From assembly GCA_020152595.1 (NCBI GenBank), contig JAIGNY010001203.1, positions 1,052,501 through 1,116,500 of the forward strand: DNA of 64,000 bases, read 5' to 3'. Every line of letters starts with the position of its first letter. Position 1 is the first letter of the stretch. Origin of the DNA: Chiridota heheva. Taxonomy: Eukaryota > Echinodermata > Holothuroidea > Apodida > Chiridotidae. Below, one piece after another: positions 23,925 through 36,084 of this stretch. The translations under genes and the position numbers were made by a program. The notes below the pieces were generated by a model. That model was not told the origin of the DNA. It saw nothing but the letters and a program-made list of their open reading frames with translations, and ran no database searches.

Positions 23925-24713
23925 AACTCCTCCAGCTCACTTAATAATGTCAAGACTGTTTACATATTGTATATTTTCAAGATAGGCTTTTGTGTGAATT
24001 AAGTTCCTTGCCAAATCTGAGAAAACATTCGTCCTACAATAACAATAGAATTCCCTTCAACATTAATCCAGCTGAATCAACTATGTTCAGTCAGTTCCCA
24101 ATGCGCTAAAAAGTTCCATCGTTTCTTCTTTACAGATTCCGCCCATTCGGAATTATCAATGTATAATGAGCTGAAACAAGCTATTTTCCGACGAAGATTA
24201 AGAGTGTAATTCCATAAATCATTATCAATTAATGATATTTTAATAGAAAAGAGGTGTGAAATACTAATAACCATCACTTATAGAAATAAGATCATTGCAG
24301 AATGAGTAAAATTTCATGGGATAAACAAGGGCCAAAAATCAGAAAAATCGGCTTCTGGAAATTGTGGTCAAAAAGCTTTTTCCTTTTCCCAAAAAGATCT
24401 TCACATACGTGTTGGGAAATTTAATTACCTATCCACATATGTAAAGTTGGTAAAAATCTCTGGAAGCGGGTCAAGAGCACGGAAGTTTTAGACCCATTTT
24501 CGGCGAAATCAGTTTGATGAAACCCAAACGTGCAACTGATGTGAGATGCATTGTGATTGACCATAACATAGTCAGGTGGTTTTGTTTATAATGTGAAGTC
24601 TCGCACTATGATCTCTCAATCCAGACAAATTGTTGTCGTGTTTTACTTCACATTTCTTCATAGATTTTACATATTTGGCATGCTGGAGCATCAAACATAA
24701 AAGAATAATGCTG
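23925..24713. other. Intergenic sequence
   Basis: No gene is recognised. Confidence 0.4.
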
Positions 24714-25077
24714 TGTTTGTTTGATGAAGGCTTAGCAACAACAAGGGTCAAATTGTGCCCGAGAGGTTAGATTATTCAAAAGGTAGGAAGGAAAGAAAAC
24801 AGGGGGAGATTAGATTGAGAAAAACACAAGAACTAAAAGCCAGAAAGCTGGAATCGAGAGAGGTGCATGGGTGAAAAAACAACAAAGCGGTTATAGGCGA
24901 TAAGCAGTTGGAAGTCAGAATGGGCTTTGGGGAAGGGGGTAGGGGAAGGCTAAGAGTAAGCTTAGCAGCTGAATCAGCTCTGTGTCATTGCCAGGGATGC
25001 CAACATGGCTGGGTATCCAGAAAAGAAAAAAAAATCCTGCAAAGGGGGAGCAAAAAGAGTTTGCAGAGGAGGTGGGA
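24714..25077 (-). mobile_element. I-group LINE, 3' half of an interrupted copy
   Basis: On the minus strand it holds the RNase H C-terminal stretch (sequence coding for a SHVGIPGN-like motif), then jumps by internal deletion into the shared 3' untranslated tail ending in (CAAA)n. It begins at CCCACCTCC, exactly where the 32.4-kb copy continues after CCCACAT. The 5' continuation lies at 28634-29640, separated by an inserted LINE. Confidence 0.85.
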
Positions 25078-25146
25078 TTATTATTATTATTATTATGTAG
25101 ATGCTTATATAGCGCTTATATTGAGAACAAAACTAAGCGCTTTACA

Positions 25147-25515
25147 TTATTGGGTAAAAAGGTGTGTTTTTAATTGCTTCCTGAAATTGATGTCACTTGC
25201 AGATCTGATGTGGACAGGCAGCTCATTCCAGAGAGATGATCCAGTGACAGCAAAGTTGTAACGACTAATTTGTGTGCTGCCATACTGTCTCCTTATCAGT
25301 GGGCCATTAGAGGCAGACCTAAGTCTGGGATCTGGGACATACAGATGAATTAATTCAGACAGATAAATTGGTGCAAGACCATAGAGAATTTTGAAAAGAT
25401 GAACATAAAGCCTAAACCTAATTCGTGACTGTACTCTGAGCCAATGCAAATGGGAAATTATAGGAGTAATATGAGATCTGATACCTATGCCAGAGATCAG
25501 TCTTGCAGCAGTATT
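25147..25515 (-). pseudogene. LINE C-terminal domain (CR1/L2 type)
   Basis: Reads NTAARLISGIGIR, then MHWLRVQSRIRFRLYVHLFK, LAPIYLSELI and SSLWNELPVHIRSASDINFR, ending KTHLFTQ. This is the conserved C-terminal block of CR1/L2 elements. Its exact role is unknown; it may help bind the element's RNA. Confidence 0.85.
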
Positions 25516-26652
25516 CTAAACAAGTTGAAGTTTGTTTAACAGGCCACCTGACAAACCACTCAGTAAACCAGAAGCATAATCAATTCTGCTGATCACCAGT
25601 GATTGAACAGCACACTTACATGCATCATGAGTAAGATAAGGTCTTATTTTACGCAGCTGCCATAAGTGAAAGTTGGCACTGCTGCACACCTGATTCACAT
25701 GTTTAGACATTGATAAACTATTAACAAAATAGGCCCCATGATTCCGGATATAATCAGATCCAGGGACTGCAACCGTGCCAACTTGCAGTGAGATATTATG
25801 CAATCCATATTTACGCCTATGGTAAGTGGATGAGAAGATGATTAATTCCGTTTTATCATCATTAAGCTTCAGACTACTTGTCAACATCCAGGTACGAATA
25901 TCAGATATGCAACTGGAAAGTTGAAGTTTGACACGGTCACCATCTCCAGTGAAGGAGGGATCAAATGGTATATAAAGTTGTACATCATCAGCAAACTGAT
26001 GGTACATGACATTATGACTTTCAATGAGATCAGACAAAGGAGCAATGAACATTGTAAATAAAATTGGTCCCAAAACAGACCCCTGTGGGACACCATATTT
26101 GAGGGGTACTGGGGAAGAAGAAATATTGCCAACCTTGACTCTTTGAAACCTGTCAGTTGAGTATGATTTTACCCAATCCAAAACAAGGCCCCTTATAAAA
26201 AATCATTCGTCAAGGGTGTCAAGAAGTAAATCAACATTGATGGAATCAAAAGCAGCACTGAGATCTAGGAGTACCAGCATAACAGCATGATTGTTGTAAA
26301 GTTGTGCACCTATATCATACTGAACTCTCATTAGAGCAGTCTCAGTGCTATGTCTTGCTTTATAGGCCGACTGCATTTTGCTATCCAGACCTTGATCAGA
26401 AATATGTTTGCATAATTGATGTAAAACAACTCTCTCCACAAGTTTACTGACAAAGTTTAAATTTGAAACCGGCCTGTAATTAGCAAGGTTATTAGGATCT
26501 AGTGATGGTTTTATAAGAATTGGGATAACTAAACCTGTCTTCCAAGCAGATGGGAAGACACCAGAGGACAAGGATGAATTCACAATCTTACACAAGTGAG
26601 GTAGGAAGCATGTCAAACACTTTTTTAGGAGCCATGTTGGTATTGTATCCAA
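25516..26652 (-). pseudogene. LINE reverse transcriptase domain (CR1/L2 type)
   Basis: Motifs appear in order: WKTGLVIPILIKP, LANYRPVSNLNFVSKLVERV, MQSAYKARHSTETAL, VLLDLSAAFDSIN (motif A, catalytic Asp present), GVPQGSVLGPILF (motif B), FADDVQLY (motif C with both Asp), LKLNDDKTELI (motif D). The frame is broken by a TGA between 26203 and 26181 (EFF region, where related elements have ERF, so likely CGA to TGA) and a TAG at the end (LQLV then stop, where KLQRVQNTAARLI is expected). The catalytic core itself looks unspoiled. Confidence 0.92.
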
Positions 26653-27219
26653 ACCACAGCTTTTGTTAGGAGCAGCTTGATAATATCTTTCAAATCACTA
26701 CAACTTATTAATTTAAAATCAGATAGCACAACAGAGGGTAGACACTAAGGTGGAATGATAGGTCTGCATAGCCCTTCCATTGCAACCAAAATAGATATTT
26801 CATTTACAATTGTGTTTAATCTTAATACTAAAGAAGCCACTGAAGCTGTCACAAAGAGTCTGATTACATCCCATATTTGGGAGTTTTGGTTCGTTACACT
26901 TAAGAAGGGAGCTGACAACATAATAAGTTGTTCTTTGATCTCCACAAGCTAAAGCATCAGTGTAGCAATCAGACTTTGCCTGTCTAATGTTCTCAATGAG
27001 TTTATGGCAATGAGATTTGTAACAGTTCAGGTTTTCATCTGAGGGATGCTTGTCTGCCTTCCTCCTAAGGGATCTCCTAAGTTGTCGTTGGCAGTGTATC
27101 TCTATGGAGTACCATGGTGCACTTTTTCTTTTGGGTACACGAGTAATTGCCCGAGCAGGATTCTCGAGAATGGTCCTGACAGCATCATTAAAATCATTGA
27201 CCAGTGATGTAGGATCTGA
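26653..27219 (-). pseudogene. LINE linker between endonuclease and reverse transcriptase
   Basis: Contains RVPKRKSAPWYSIEIHCQRQ followed by a Lys/Arg-rich helix-like stretch and the RQAKSDCYTDAL block, the usual linker of CR1/L2/Jockey elements. Downstream CNQTLCDSFSGFFSIKI corresponds to the FxxxFxxKI segment that precedes the reverse transcriptase fingers. Frame breaks separate it from both neighbours. Confidence 0.75.
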
Positions 27220-27975
27220 AGATTCACAGGCCTTGGTGAGTGCAGGAGACAGGTCTTCTACAAACTGTGAGATATCCAAAGACTTGAAGAGTAACAAGCT
27301 GGTGAATGGAAGGTTCTTTAGGTTCACGAATATTGAAGGATATAGTATGGTAGTCAGAGAAAGTATTGGAAAAGACTTTGACATTGTCAAGGACGATATT
27401 GTCAGCTTTATGAGATATGATAAGGTGGAGTGTGTGGCCATGGATGTGAGTAGCAACCTTTATGTGCTGCTCCAAGTTAGTGCTCTTCATTATGTCACAG
27501 AAATCAGTCACACCAGTACAAGTCAAATCCCCAAAGTGAATATTGAGGTCACCTCCAATTATAAGACGGCCTGGTTTAGTGGCTAGGTATTGCATCAGAA
27601 GCATGAACTTATCCATAAATGATACTCCTGAGCCAGATTTTAAAGTTGAAGATGGTTTGCGGTAAATAATGACAATACAAAGGGATGGTCTGCGGCAGGA
27701 AACTTCCATATATTCAAATGTTGTAGCATTTATTGAAGGATCAATACAGTTACACTGATAAGGGTCCTTATAAACAAGGGCCACACCACCTCCTCGAGCC
27801 TTACCAGGTCTGGGAACATGGAGAAGTTTATAACCAAAGGGGGTAACTTCATTGAGAGCAACTTGAAAGTTATCCTTGAGCCATGTCTGAGTGATAAGTG
27901 CAAAGTCTGGTTGTGTTCCTGTATAAACTCATTCACTGCAAGAGACTTGTTACAAAGAGATCGGGCATTTAATAA
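27220..27975 (-). pseudogene. LINE APE-type endonuclease domain (CR1/L2 type)
   Basis: The domain starts LNARSLCNKSLAVNEFIQEH, continues after a one-base shift as FALITQTWLKDNFQ and GYKLLHVPRPGKARGGGVAL, then LIIGGDLNIHFGD and GHTLHLIIS...FSDYHTISF. These are the expected blocks of an apurinic-endonuclease-like nicking domain that makes the target-site nick for reverse transcription. Two key places look damaged. The usual ITETWL motif reads ITQTWL, replacing a metal-binding Glu with Gln, and the terminal SDH reads SDYH. With the frameshift near 27.9 kb this copy should be inactive. Confidence 0.85.
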
Positions 27976-28633
27976 AGTAAACTTTATTGAGTCAGTGAAG
28001 AGAGGGACTGGTTTACTAACTGTCTTAATGTTAATAAGATTATCCCAGCACACTCCACAATATATCCTAGATATGGGATATTTTCGATGATCAGCAAGTA
28101 CAGGTATGGATGCAATTTCCAATGGGTGGCTTTGAAATTGATTATCGTAAGTCCATATTCCAAAATACTGGTGTCTCCTAATATGAGTTCCAGCTCTCTT
28201 ACTTCTACTGCATGCTAAAAGGCCATTGCTCTTTAGTGTGTTATACAGAGAGGGCTGTATTGTCTTGCTCACATTAGATCTCAGTGCAAGAAGTTGAAGT
28301 TTGGTGTAATGCATTGTGTAAAAGCAACCAAGCTGATCAAGACTATTGTCCAGATCACAACAATGAGTTAGCTCTATGATCAAGAAGACAGTTGTGGAAT
28401 CAGTATGTAGGAGGATAAGATGAAAAAGCTGGTTAGGCTCCAGAGAAGAAATCCAGAATTCATTCTCAGAATCAAAAGCACAAAATTCCTCCAGACAAAT
28501 ATGAATATACGCAGTCAGGTAAGTAGTCCAACATGTAAAACAGTGAAGCAGATAAGCACACAAGAAGCAATTGAAAAAGGATGAGAATATCAGAGCATTC
28601 TCACTCTGTGGCAGCAGCATAACAGCGCCCAAA

Positions 28634-29640
28634 ATGTGGGGTTATCCCACTTGAGGTTGAGAAAAAAGGGACAGACTTGGAGTCTGAGGAGATGACAAAA
28701 GTGTCTGAGCGGGGAGTACTCAATATAGTTGAGGGTGACAAGATGGCCTTGTCTTCAGCCGAGAAGATGGAAGAGTAGTTGGGAAGCATGCTACTGAGGG
28801 TGATGTCTTGGATGACGGCAGCAGCAGCTGTCTTGTTGCCTTCCTTGGAGCCATCAGTAAAGATGGAGGTGTAGTTGGAGACTTGGTTATTAATTTGGTT
28901 GTGGAAGTTGATGAAGAGGTTGGGGTGGGTTTGGGCTTTGGTGATGAGTGGAGAGGTCCAGGTGGGTGGAAGGTTGTGGGTTGGCCCAGGCTGGAAAAGT
29001 AGGCCAGGAGAAGGTGGCAATAGTGGTGGGGTTGATGTCCAGACGATGGAGGTTGGGGTTTTATGAATAAGCTAAAGAGAGGGGATATGGTTTTAGTCCT
29101 ATCGAAGAAGGTAGAAGAAATTGGGTTACCGAATGAGGTTGTAGACAGTGTTTTGGATGTTGGTGAGGGCTCACAAAGCGTAGAAAAGGCTAAGCTTTCT
29201 ACACCTTAGTAGAAAGGGGGTTTGTTAGCTTCAATGTGAAGGCTGGTGATGGGGGAGGTCTTGAAGGCACCCAGGCAAAGCCTGAGGGCTCCATTTTAGA
29301 TGATGTTGCTGTGATTGAGGTAAGAGTTGTGAGCGGCACAGTAGACAATATTGCCGTAGTCAAGCTTGGCAGGAATGGTGAGCCTGAAGATTTTGAGGAG
29401 AGCGTGGGGGGTCTGCACCCCGAGTAGTATAGGAGAGGAGGCTGAGAAGGTTAAGATAGTTGTTGCATTTCTGTTTCAGGTTGGTGATGTGTTGTTTGTA
29501 GGAGAGCTTGGGGTCAAGTGTTAGACTCAGGAACTTAGTGTAGTCAACTTTGGGATGCGATTGCCATTGAGTACGAGGTTCGGGTTGGGGTGGAGGGTGT
29601 TGAAATGACAAAAGTGCAGGCAGACCATCTTATCTTTGGA
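28634..29640 (-). pseudogene. I-group LINE: RT C-terminus and RNase H, 5' half
   Basis: On the minus strand the reverse transcriptase thumb region comes first (SKDKMVCLHFCHFN, KVDYTKFLSLTLDPKLSYKQ, HITNLKQKCNNYLNLL). An RNase H domain follows with YTSIFTDGSKEGNKTAAAAV, SIFSAEDKAIL (the usual SIFTAEL block, here with Asp for Leu) and FVISSDSKS. Those supply the first three acidic residues of an RNase H site. The reading frame breaks several times. The copy stops at CCCCACAT (28634), where the CR1/L2-type LINE is inserted, and resumes at 25077. Confidence 0.88.
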
Positions 29641-32442
29641 GAATTAAAAAGAATAAAGCAATTATTAAAATCTTATAAGGATTTTCAAGATAAAGGGGGG
29701 AAAATTAATCTTGTAAAGTGGGTATATTAGCGGAAGTATTTGTAGGCCTACAGCAATTGTATCAATTATCAATTATCATTGCCATGATCAAAGTACAGAT
29801 TACATAGTCCATACACATGTAGTGAAGTACAGACTACATGCAGTTTTATTTTGGATACCTTGAAATTTTCAATCTTGCATATATTAGAATAAATAACTTC
29901 ACAATGCTATGATAAACCATGACACAATTTTCATTTTATAGCAGAGCTTTACATTCTGGTTATAAAACAGTCACACAAAATTGAAAGAATATTTCAGGTT
30001 GGTATGTACAGGAAAGGGACTGCTACACAGATGTTCATATCAGCTCAAATGAATACACTTTACTGGAGCTAATTGATCAAAAACAAACATTAATTGTTAA
30101 TGAGTAATTTCAGTCAATATGTTTGCAGCTCAGGGTTTTCCATATCTTGGAAATTTTCACTATAAATTCTTGAATCATTCATAAATTTTTGAGAGCCTAG
30201 CTGCACAGTAATGAATGTGAAACAAAATATTCCTGTACTACTTACTCCCATGTTATCAAAGAGAAACCAATATCAAATTAAACTAAGGATTTTCTTCAGG
30301 TACACATGTTCAGACGTTCCCTGGCTTATACAACTGAATTTCTCAGCAGGCTTTATTAGTCTCCCAACACCAATATAGTGCAATCACAAAGGGTAAAAAT
30401 GTTATGTAGAAAATTGAAAAGTACACTTCATTTTTTGATCATTATTCTTTTATTCATTTTCCAATAAATGTAGTACTTCATGCAATTGAGAGTTTCCTCA
30501 TGTAGCCACCAGGGTTTGCACTCGCTCTGGATTTTTTTTGGGGAAATTCCCTCTTTCAAAATTTTTGGTAGAGATTTCAGAATTTTGGTAGGGAATTTCC
30601 ACGTGTAGGCTGACGATGCCAAACATATCCTTTTACTTTTTTTGTACTTAAAGGTAACACTCTTCTTGAATTATAATTATTTCCATAAATTGCATAAGTA
30701 TTACATTTTAGTACCCAACCCAGAAGAGGCCCAGGGAATATCAGAACCAGCTGAAATGTATAGCATGCTTTTTCAAATTTCTGAAATCGTGAGTGCATTT
30801 TTCAAACTTCATGCTTACTAACGTTAGGCCTAGACTAAAATCTGACGTGATTAACATGAATTGTCTTTTTTTGTAGTAATTTTGGATGAAACTTCACAGA
30901 CCAACCCCTAATTCGTAGTGCAACAGTGCCCATATACATATTTCACAAAATCTTGATTCCATGTTGTGAGGTTGTGGCGCAGTGGAGTATGTTTTTTGTT
31001 TGTTTGACGAGGGCACAGATTAATTATGCAGGAAAACCAAAAGAGGGCAGTTTATGTTAAAAAAACCGGGCTAACTTTAACTGATAGGTTCTAGCAATTT
31101 TTGTTACCGGCCCACACAAATTTAGTATTGACAGAAAGCTTACAGCTTCATCTTCAAATCTTTGTCTAAATTACACCTCTTTTTTTTTGTGAAAGCAGGT
31201 CAGGAATATGGCAAACATTTAACTAAAAATTTACCCAATACAGTAAATGAATCTGAAAGTCATTTTATTTTCAATGATTTTTGCTAATAAAATGGTAATA
31301 AAATCTGGTATCATTTTAGAGAGAAAAGATCAAACTTCCATCTACCTAGTGGTTTTACTTGCTTTAAAGTTGTCAGGTGACATGCACGTGAAATGAAATG
31401 TGACTGCTCCAGTGATAGTTTCGCGAAAACACCATAATTCTCCAAATGGGTCCTGTGCGAAAAAAATGACGTCACGTCACCTCATTAACGTGACCCTTGG
31501 AATTAACTGTGTTCCCAATTCATGCATAACAACTAAGGCTCAAACTTGTGAGCGACTATTCCACCAGGTGTATCCATCTGGCTATACTGGCTATACAGTG
31601 GGTTTCACCAAGATGTAAAACAATGTTAAATGTCTAAAGTTGTAATCATGCTCAAACTAACATTACAATACTGTAAACCTAAACAAATCTATGGTTCTAA
31701 AAGATACAGTACAACCGCAGGAAAAACAGAAATTCTTTTTTTGTTGACATTTTTCATTGATTTCTTGAGTAAGCAGCTGCATTACTGTATATGGTAAATT
31801 TATGTTCTAAAAACCTCCCCATGTAATTGTGTGATGAAAAGTACATTGAATTACCATAGTGAGCATACACTGTAAAGATGTATTTACTGCATTCATATCA
31901 TTTCCATCACAAGTTTTTGTGGGAAGATTTGGACACTTTTATTTGGAATCGTGGGAAATTTTGTAATTTATTTCAACTCTGTAATATTGTACTGTGCATT
32001 TCTTGCACACCTGCCAATTTGTTTACTTGGTACTACACTTCAGATATATGCAGATGCAGCTAAGTAACCCTATAAAGTATATCAGGCTCATACAGCATGT
32101 GATAGTACTATAATGTTTGCTGATTGTAGCATCATGTGCACTCGTGGTTGGTACAGTATGTCTGGTTCAAATTTACAGTACATCAGTAATACATACTCTC
32201 ACAAGTAATATTTTGAAGGGCATTTTGTATGACACGGAAAGTACACAATAGTAATGTACTGTAATAGCAATAACAGCCTTGTCCGACACATCTGTAATCT
32301 TGCACATGGGCTTTAACCAAACACTACTGTATAAAATGACTATCAAAATCTGTTATTGCCCTATATCTTGAGCACTAATACCAACCCACCCTTTTGCATG
32401 CTGCCACATACTATACTCTACTGCCTCAAATCCTCTAAATAA
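29641..32442. other. Intergenic sequence, 2.8 kb
   Basis: AT-rich. Nothing coding is recognised. A short (TTTG)n-GACGAGGG word near 31.0 kb may be a tiny relic of the I-group LINE tail. Confidence 0.4.
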
Positions 32443-33268
32443 GTTTGTTTGTTTGATGAGGGCTTAACGGCACCACGACAGCAAGGGTCAAATTGTACCT
32501 GAGAGGTAGGATCATTCTAGAGGTAGGAAGGAAAGAAAACAGGGGGAGATTGAGAAAAACACAAGAACTAAAAGCCAGAAAGCTGGAATCAAGAGAGGTG
32601 CATGGGTGAAAAAAAACAAAGTAGAGAGAGGGGGGTGGGAGAGTAGGACTAAATATGGTTATAGAGGGAAGCATGATGAAGGAAGAGATCATTTTTTCTG
32701 AAAGAGCTCGGCTACTGAGTTGTGGGCAGCGAGGGAAGCTCTGGGAAGGTTGTACAGGGGGCAAGCAAGGAGAATGTGATGGACTGTGAGGGTGCATGGC
32801 AGTTGTTGCAGAGGGGTTGGGGGGAGCCAATAAGGAGGTGGGAGAGTGTGAAGTGGGTGTGACCTATTCTAAGACGGGTAATGTGAACGTTGTCGACACG
32901 GAAGAGGTTGTGGATGGTGGGTTTGATCGGAATGGTGGGCTGCATGATGTGGAGTTTGTTATCAATTTGGAAGTCCCATGAGGTTTGCCAGCAGTCACGA
33001 ACAAGGAAGCGATAAGTGGTTTTATGTCAGAAAGAGCTTGAGGGCAAGCTTAGCGGCTGCATCAGCCCTGTCATTGCCAGGGATGCCAACATGGCTGGGT
33101 ATTCAGAAGAAAAGAATATTTTTCCTGCAGAGGGTGGGCGAAAGGAGTTTACGGAGGAGGAGGTGGGATGTGGGGTTATCCAATTAAGATTAAGTAAAGA
33201 AGTAAGGACAGCCTTGGGAGTCGAAGAAGATGGCAAAGTGGCTGAGCGAAGAGTACTCAATAAAGTTG
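32443..33268 (-). mobile_element. I-group LINE 3' end, copy D (uninterrupted)
   Basis: On the minus strand it covers the RNase H domain from just before the insertion point seen in the nested copy (GATAACCCCACATCCCACC runs straight through). Next comes IPSHVGIPGNDRADAAAK, the RNase H C-terminal block with its His and Asp, then the tail domain (TRLRIGHTHFTLSHLLIGSP, Cys/His-rich), the 3' untranslated region and (CAAA)n. Several stops make it inactive. This copy gives the pre-insertion sequence for the LINE pair at 24.7-29.6 kb. Confidence 0.88.
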
Positions 33269-33522
33269 ACTCAATGAGACTGTACTTTTCAACAGGGGTG
33301 GTCCACCTTTCCCCTTATTAAATCTGAACTTCTTTCCTCTAGTGGATTTAGTGCACAAAAACCTGGACTTGATCAAAGGTATACAAAGTGCTAAAATCCT
33401 TCACTATTGTCCTCTTGTTCTGAATGTGAGTTTACACATAAAATTTGTCTTCCAACCCTCAGCTTGATAGAGGATGTGCAGGGGTGAAAAAACTATGTTA
33501 CTTTTAAGACCATAGAAAGTCT
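33269..33522. other. Short intergenic stretch
   Basis: Nothing is recognised. Confidence 0.4.
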
Positions 33523-34608
33523 TTGAAGGAATATTCCCATGAAATTCCATCTTTATGTATCTGATAGAGAAAAATTTATGAAACAGATTGGTAAAAAATT
33601 CATGTTGATATCTCATTCCTAGAAAAAGTTACTGAACTTTAAATGATTAGTTCAGTGGTCAAGCATGTCCATCTTATATGAAAGAGGACTTCACAAGAAA
33701 CAAAATGGTGAAGAAAGCATTGAAACATCTTATTCCGTTAAGAAGATATTCAAGTTTAAAGTTTGGTATCATTTCTGTAGGAACAACCAAAATCAGACTA
33801 GTTGTGATGTCACAGCCTCAGATTCCTCAAAGTTTTCATGTATTTTAAAGAAAGTTCATTTCATTTTTTCACTATTTAAATTATTTTCCCTCAAACTTTC
33901 TTTAGGCGGTATATTATAAATACCCTTCCTAGATACAGTATTACTACTTTTTTGACATATTTATGGTTTTTATGCCACAAAATTGCAGGAAAAATATGAT
34001 AAAATACATAAACACTTTGAGGCATCTGAGGCTATAACATCACAACTAGTCTAATTTCAGTCATTTCTACACAAATGATACAAACTTTAAACTGAAATAT
34101 CTCCTTAACGGAATGAGAATTTTAAATGCATTCTGCACCATTTTGTTTCTTTTGAAGTCCTCTTTCATATAAGATAAATAAGCTTGACCACTGAACTAAT
34201 CCTTTAAAAGATTTTTTTTTGTACGCCCAAAAATGACTATTGTACTGCGCCTCAGTCATCATTATGATGTCATCACAGCACTTGCTGTACTAATCTTTAT
34301 GTATTTCTTTGAAAATTAATCACCAAGTTTTCATAATTCAAATATAAGTTACAAGAACAGATTGGAAAACTTTATTATAAATATCATTGTACACTATTCT
34401 GACAATTTTTGAAAAAGAAAAATGTTCCTAATCATTAAGAAAATATTAAGAATAATACAGGAAGTTTTATGCAGACAAGAAAAATCTTTACAATGAAACA
34501 ACTTCTTGTGGGAATAAGATATTAACTTGGTTTTTCCATCAAGCTGTCTCTTTTGTTGTTATCTATGAAATATATTAAAATGAAATTCCATGGGAACAAT
34601 CCATTCAG
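33523..34608. mobile_element. Nested foldback element, ~1.09 kb
   Basis: The outer arms pair: AAGGAATATTCCCATGAAAT near 33526 with the minus-strand reading of 34575-34608 (AATGGATTGTTCCCATGGAA). A second, stronger inverted repeat lies inside, about 33641-33870 against 33985-34205 (GATTAGTTCAGTGGTCAAGC on both arms, then TCTTATATGAAAGAGGACTT, ACAAAATGGTG, AGACTAGTTGTGATGT). No coding capacity. Relatives lie at 19.58 kb (outer ends) and 9.45 kb (inner arm). Confidence 0.8.
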
Positions 34609-35664
34609 AAATATTCTGTGAGTATACCACAGTGACAATAAAACAAATCTTGTCTATTCTCATATCTTTCTTTCAAACCATTCCTTTCCTTTCGTTTTTG
34701 TAAATTTTCATCTTTTCTTTCTTCCATTTTCTTTTCTTTCCCCCCTTTTATTTCTATATTCTTCCTCTTTTTCTATGTGGGGACCTGAAAAAATTTCTAG
34801 GATCATTGGTGCCGTGACCCGCTATATTTTCCAAGTAGCTGCCACTATTCCCCGAATCCCTGGCTGCTCCACGTTTTGTACAAATCTACATTTAGTTCAC
34901 AATAACCCTTTGCCACAGTGTGCAGTTTAGTTTCCCAGATTTAGGTATACTACATGTACAGTAATTGTTGCATTGATCTTTTTTGAACTTGCCTTCAATC
35001 TTCATGCAGCATAATCATTGCTGTGTGGTTTGGTCTTTGGCACCCTGCCCTTCCTGGAACAATCTGGGGGTTTCCTGCGGTTTAACAGGGGTTAACAAAC
35101 CAGTCTACAGACATCTAAGTTCTAGGTGCAATACCCTAAAGCATGGCAGATACTGTACTTTAAGATTTGCACACCCACTGTATAGAGAGCAGCTTAATAC
35201 AGTATCATTTTAAGGGCTCTGGGATTGCATTTAGAGAAACAATGTCTGAGTGGGTTGGATTTATGGGGCTTGCTAAGGTTACAAAAAGATGAAAACACAA
35301 ACATTTTTTAAAAGTTAACCTCATACCGAGCATCCAAAACAACCTGATGCCACTATTTGTGTAAACAGTATTGCATGATTCTATCCAATCAAATTGCTCT
35401 GGAGCATATAGTACAGCACATACTGAAGATATATACTATTGCTATTCTGCTACTGTACATGTTCTGGTACTACTGTATGTCATGCCAGCATTATGAGAAA
35501 ACAGAGTGCATAATAATACAGTAATTGGTACTCATACAATGTTGATGGTATGGTATCAATACTGTATCTGGGCACTTAGTGAGAACCATATCAAGACTAT
35601 TTATGGTCATGATCAATGGAGAAAAGCATACATTAGTTTAAAGGTTGCTTAGACACAGAGACAA
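34609..35664. other. Intergenic, pyrimidine-rich near 34.66-34.76 kb
   Basis: No gene is recognised. Confidence 0.4.
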
Positions 35665-36047
35665 TAGGGTTGGGCAGTATTGGCAATTTACCCATACCAA
35701 TATACCACCAAAATCATACCCGTTATTAAACGAAATACTGGTATTAATATATACATATATATATTTCTATATCATTTTATCTTTTAATGAACCAAAATGT
35801 TATCTAAGTTTATTCGATTTTATCCAAATCTTTATAAAAAATTATAAAGATTTATAAAGATTTATTCCAGATTTAATATATTATATATTTATAAATCTGG
35901 AATAAATTTTATAAAGATTTATAAAAATTTTAGATTTAAAATCTTTATAAAGATTTAAAAATCTTTAAACAGAATAATAAAGACTTATTAAGACTTATAA
36001 TGATTGATAAAGATTAAAGCAAAATACATAAATACCACCCAACCCTA
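35665..36047. mobile_element. hAT-like MITE, 383 bp
   Basis: The ends TAGGGTTGGGCAGTATT and, read inward on the minus strand, TAGGGTTGGGTGGTATT differ at two of 17 bases. The interior is extremely AT-rich and built from repeated TTTATAAAGAT words with a local inverted repeat (AGATTTATTCCAGATTTA and its partner). No 8-bp target duplication is visible. The TAGGG(T)TGGGC end is of hAT type. Confidence 0.7.
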
Positions 36048-36084
36048 ATGCAGTGGTCAAACAGCATCTTCATATACCCCCCTC

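Larger units (their letters stand above)
25078..28633 (-). mobile_element. CR1/L2-type LINE, 3.56 kb, near full length
   Basis: A non-LTR retrotransposon on the minus strand. In order it has a 5' region with weak coding, an APE-type endonuclease, a linker, a reverse transcriptase, a C-terminal domain without RNase H, and a short 3' region with AGCGCTATATAAGC and a (TAA)n tail. It sits inside an I-group LINE. Coding frames carry a few stops and frameshifts, so this copy is dead but not old. CR1/L2 assignment rests on the LHWLPV-like C-terminal block, ORF order and tail type. Confidence 0.9.

Noticed and set aside
27050..27586. Plus-strand 178-codon open frame
   Set aside because: Antisense shadow of the endonuclease/linker coding region of the CR1/L2-type LINE.
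28601..29020. Independent host RNase H-like gene
   Set aside because: It is continuous with I-group LINE reverse transcriptase sequence upstream, and its missing half lies at 25.0 kb after a nested insertion.
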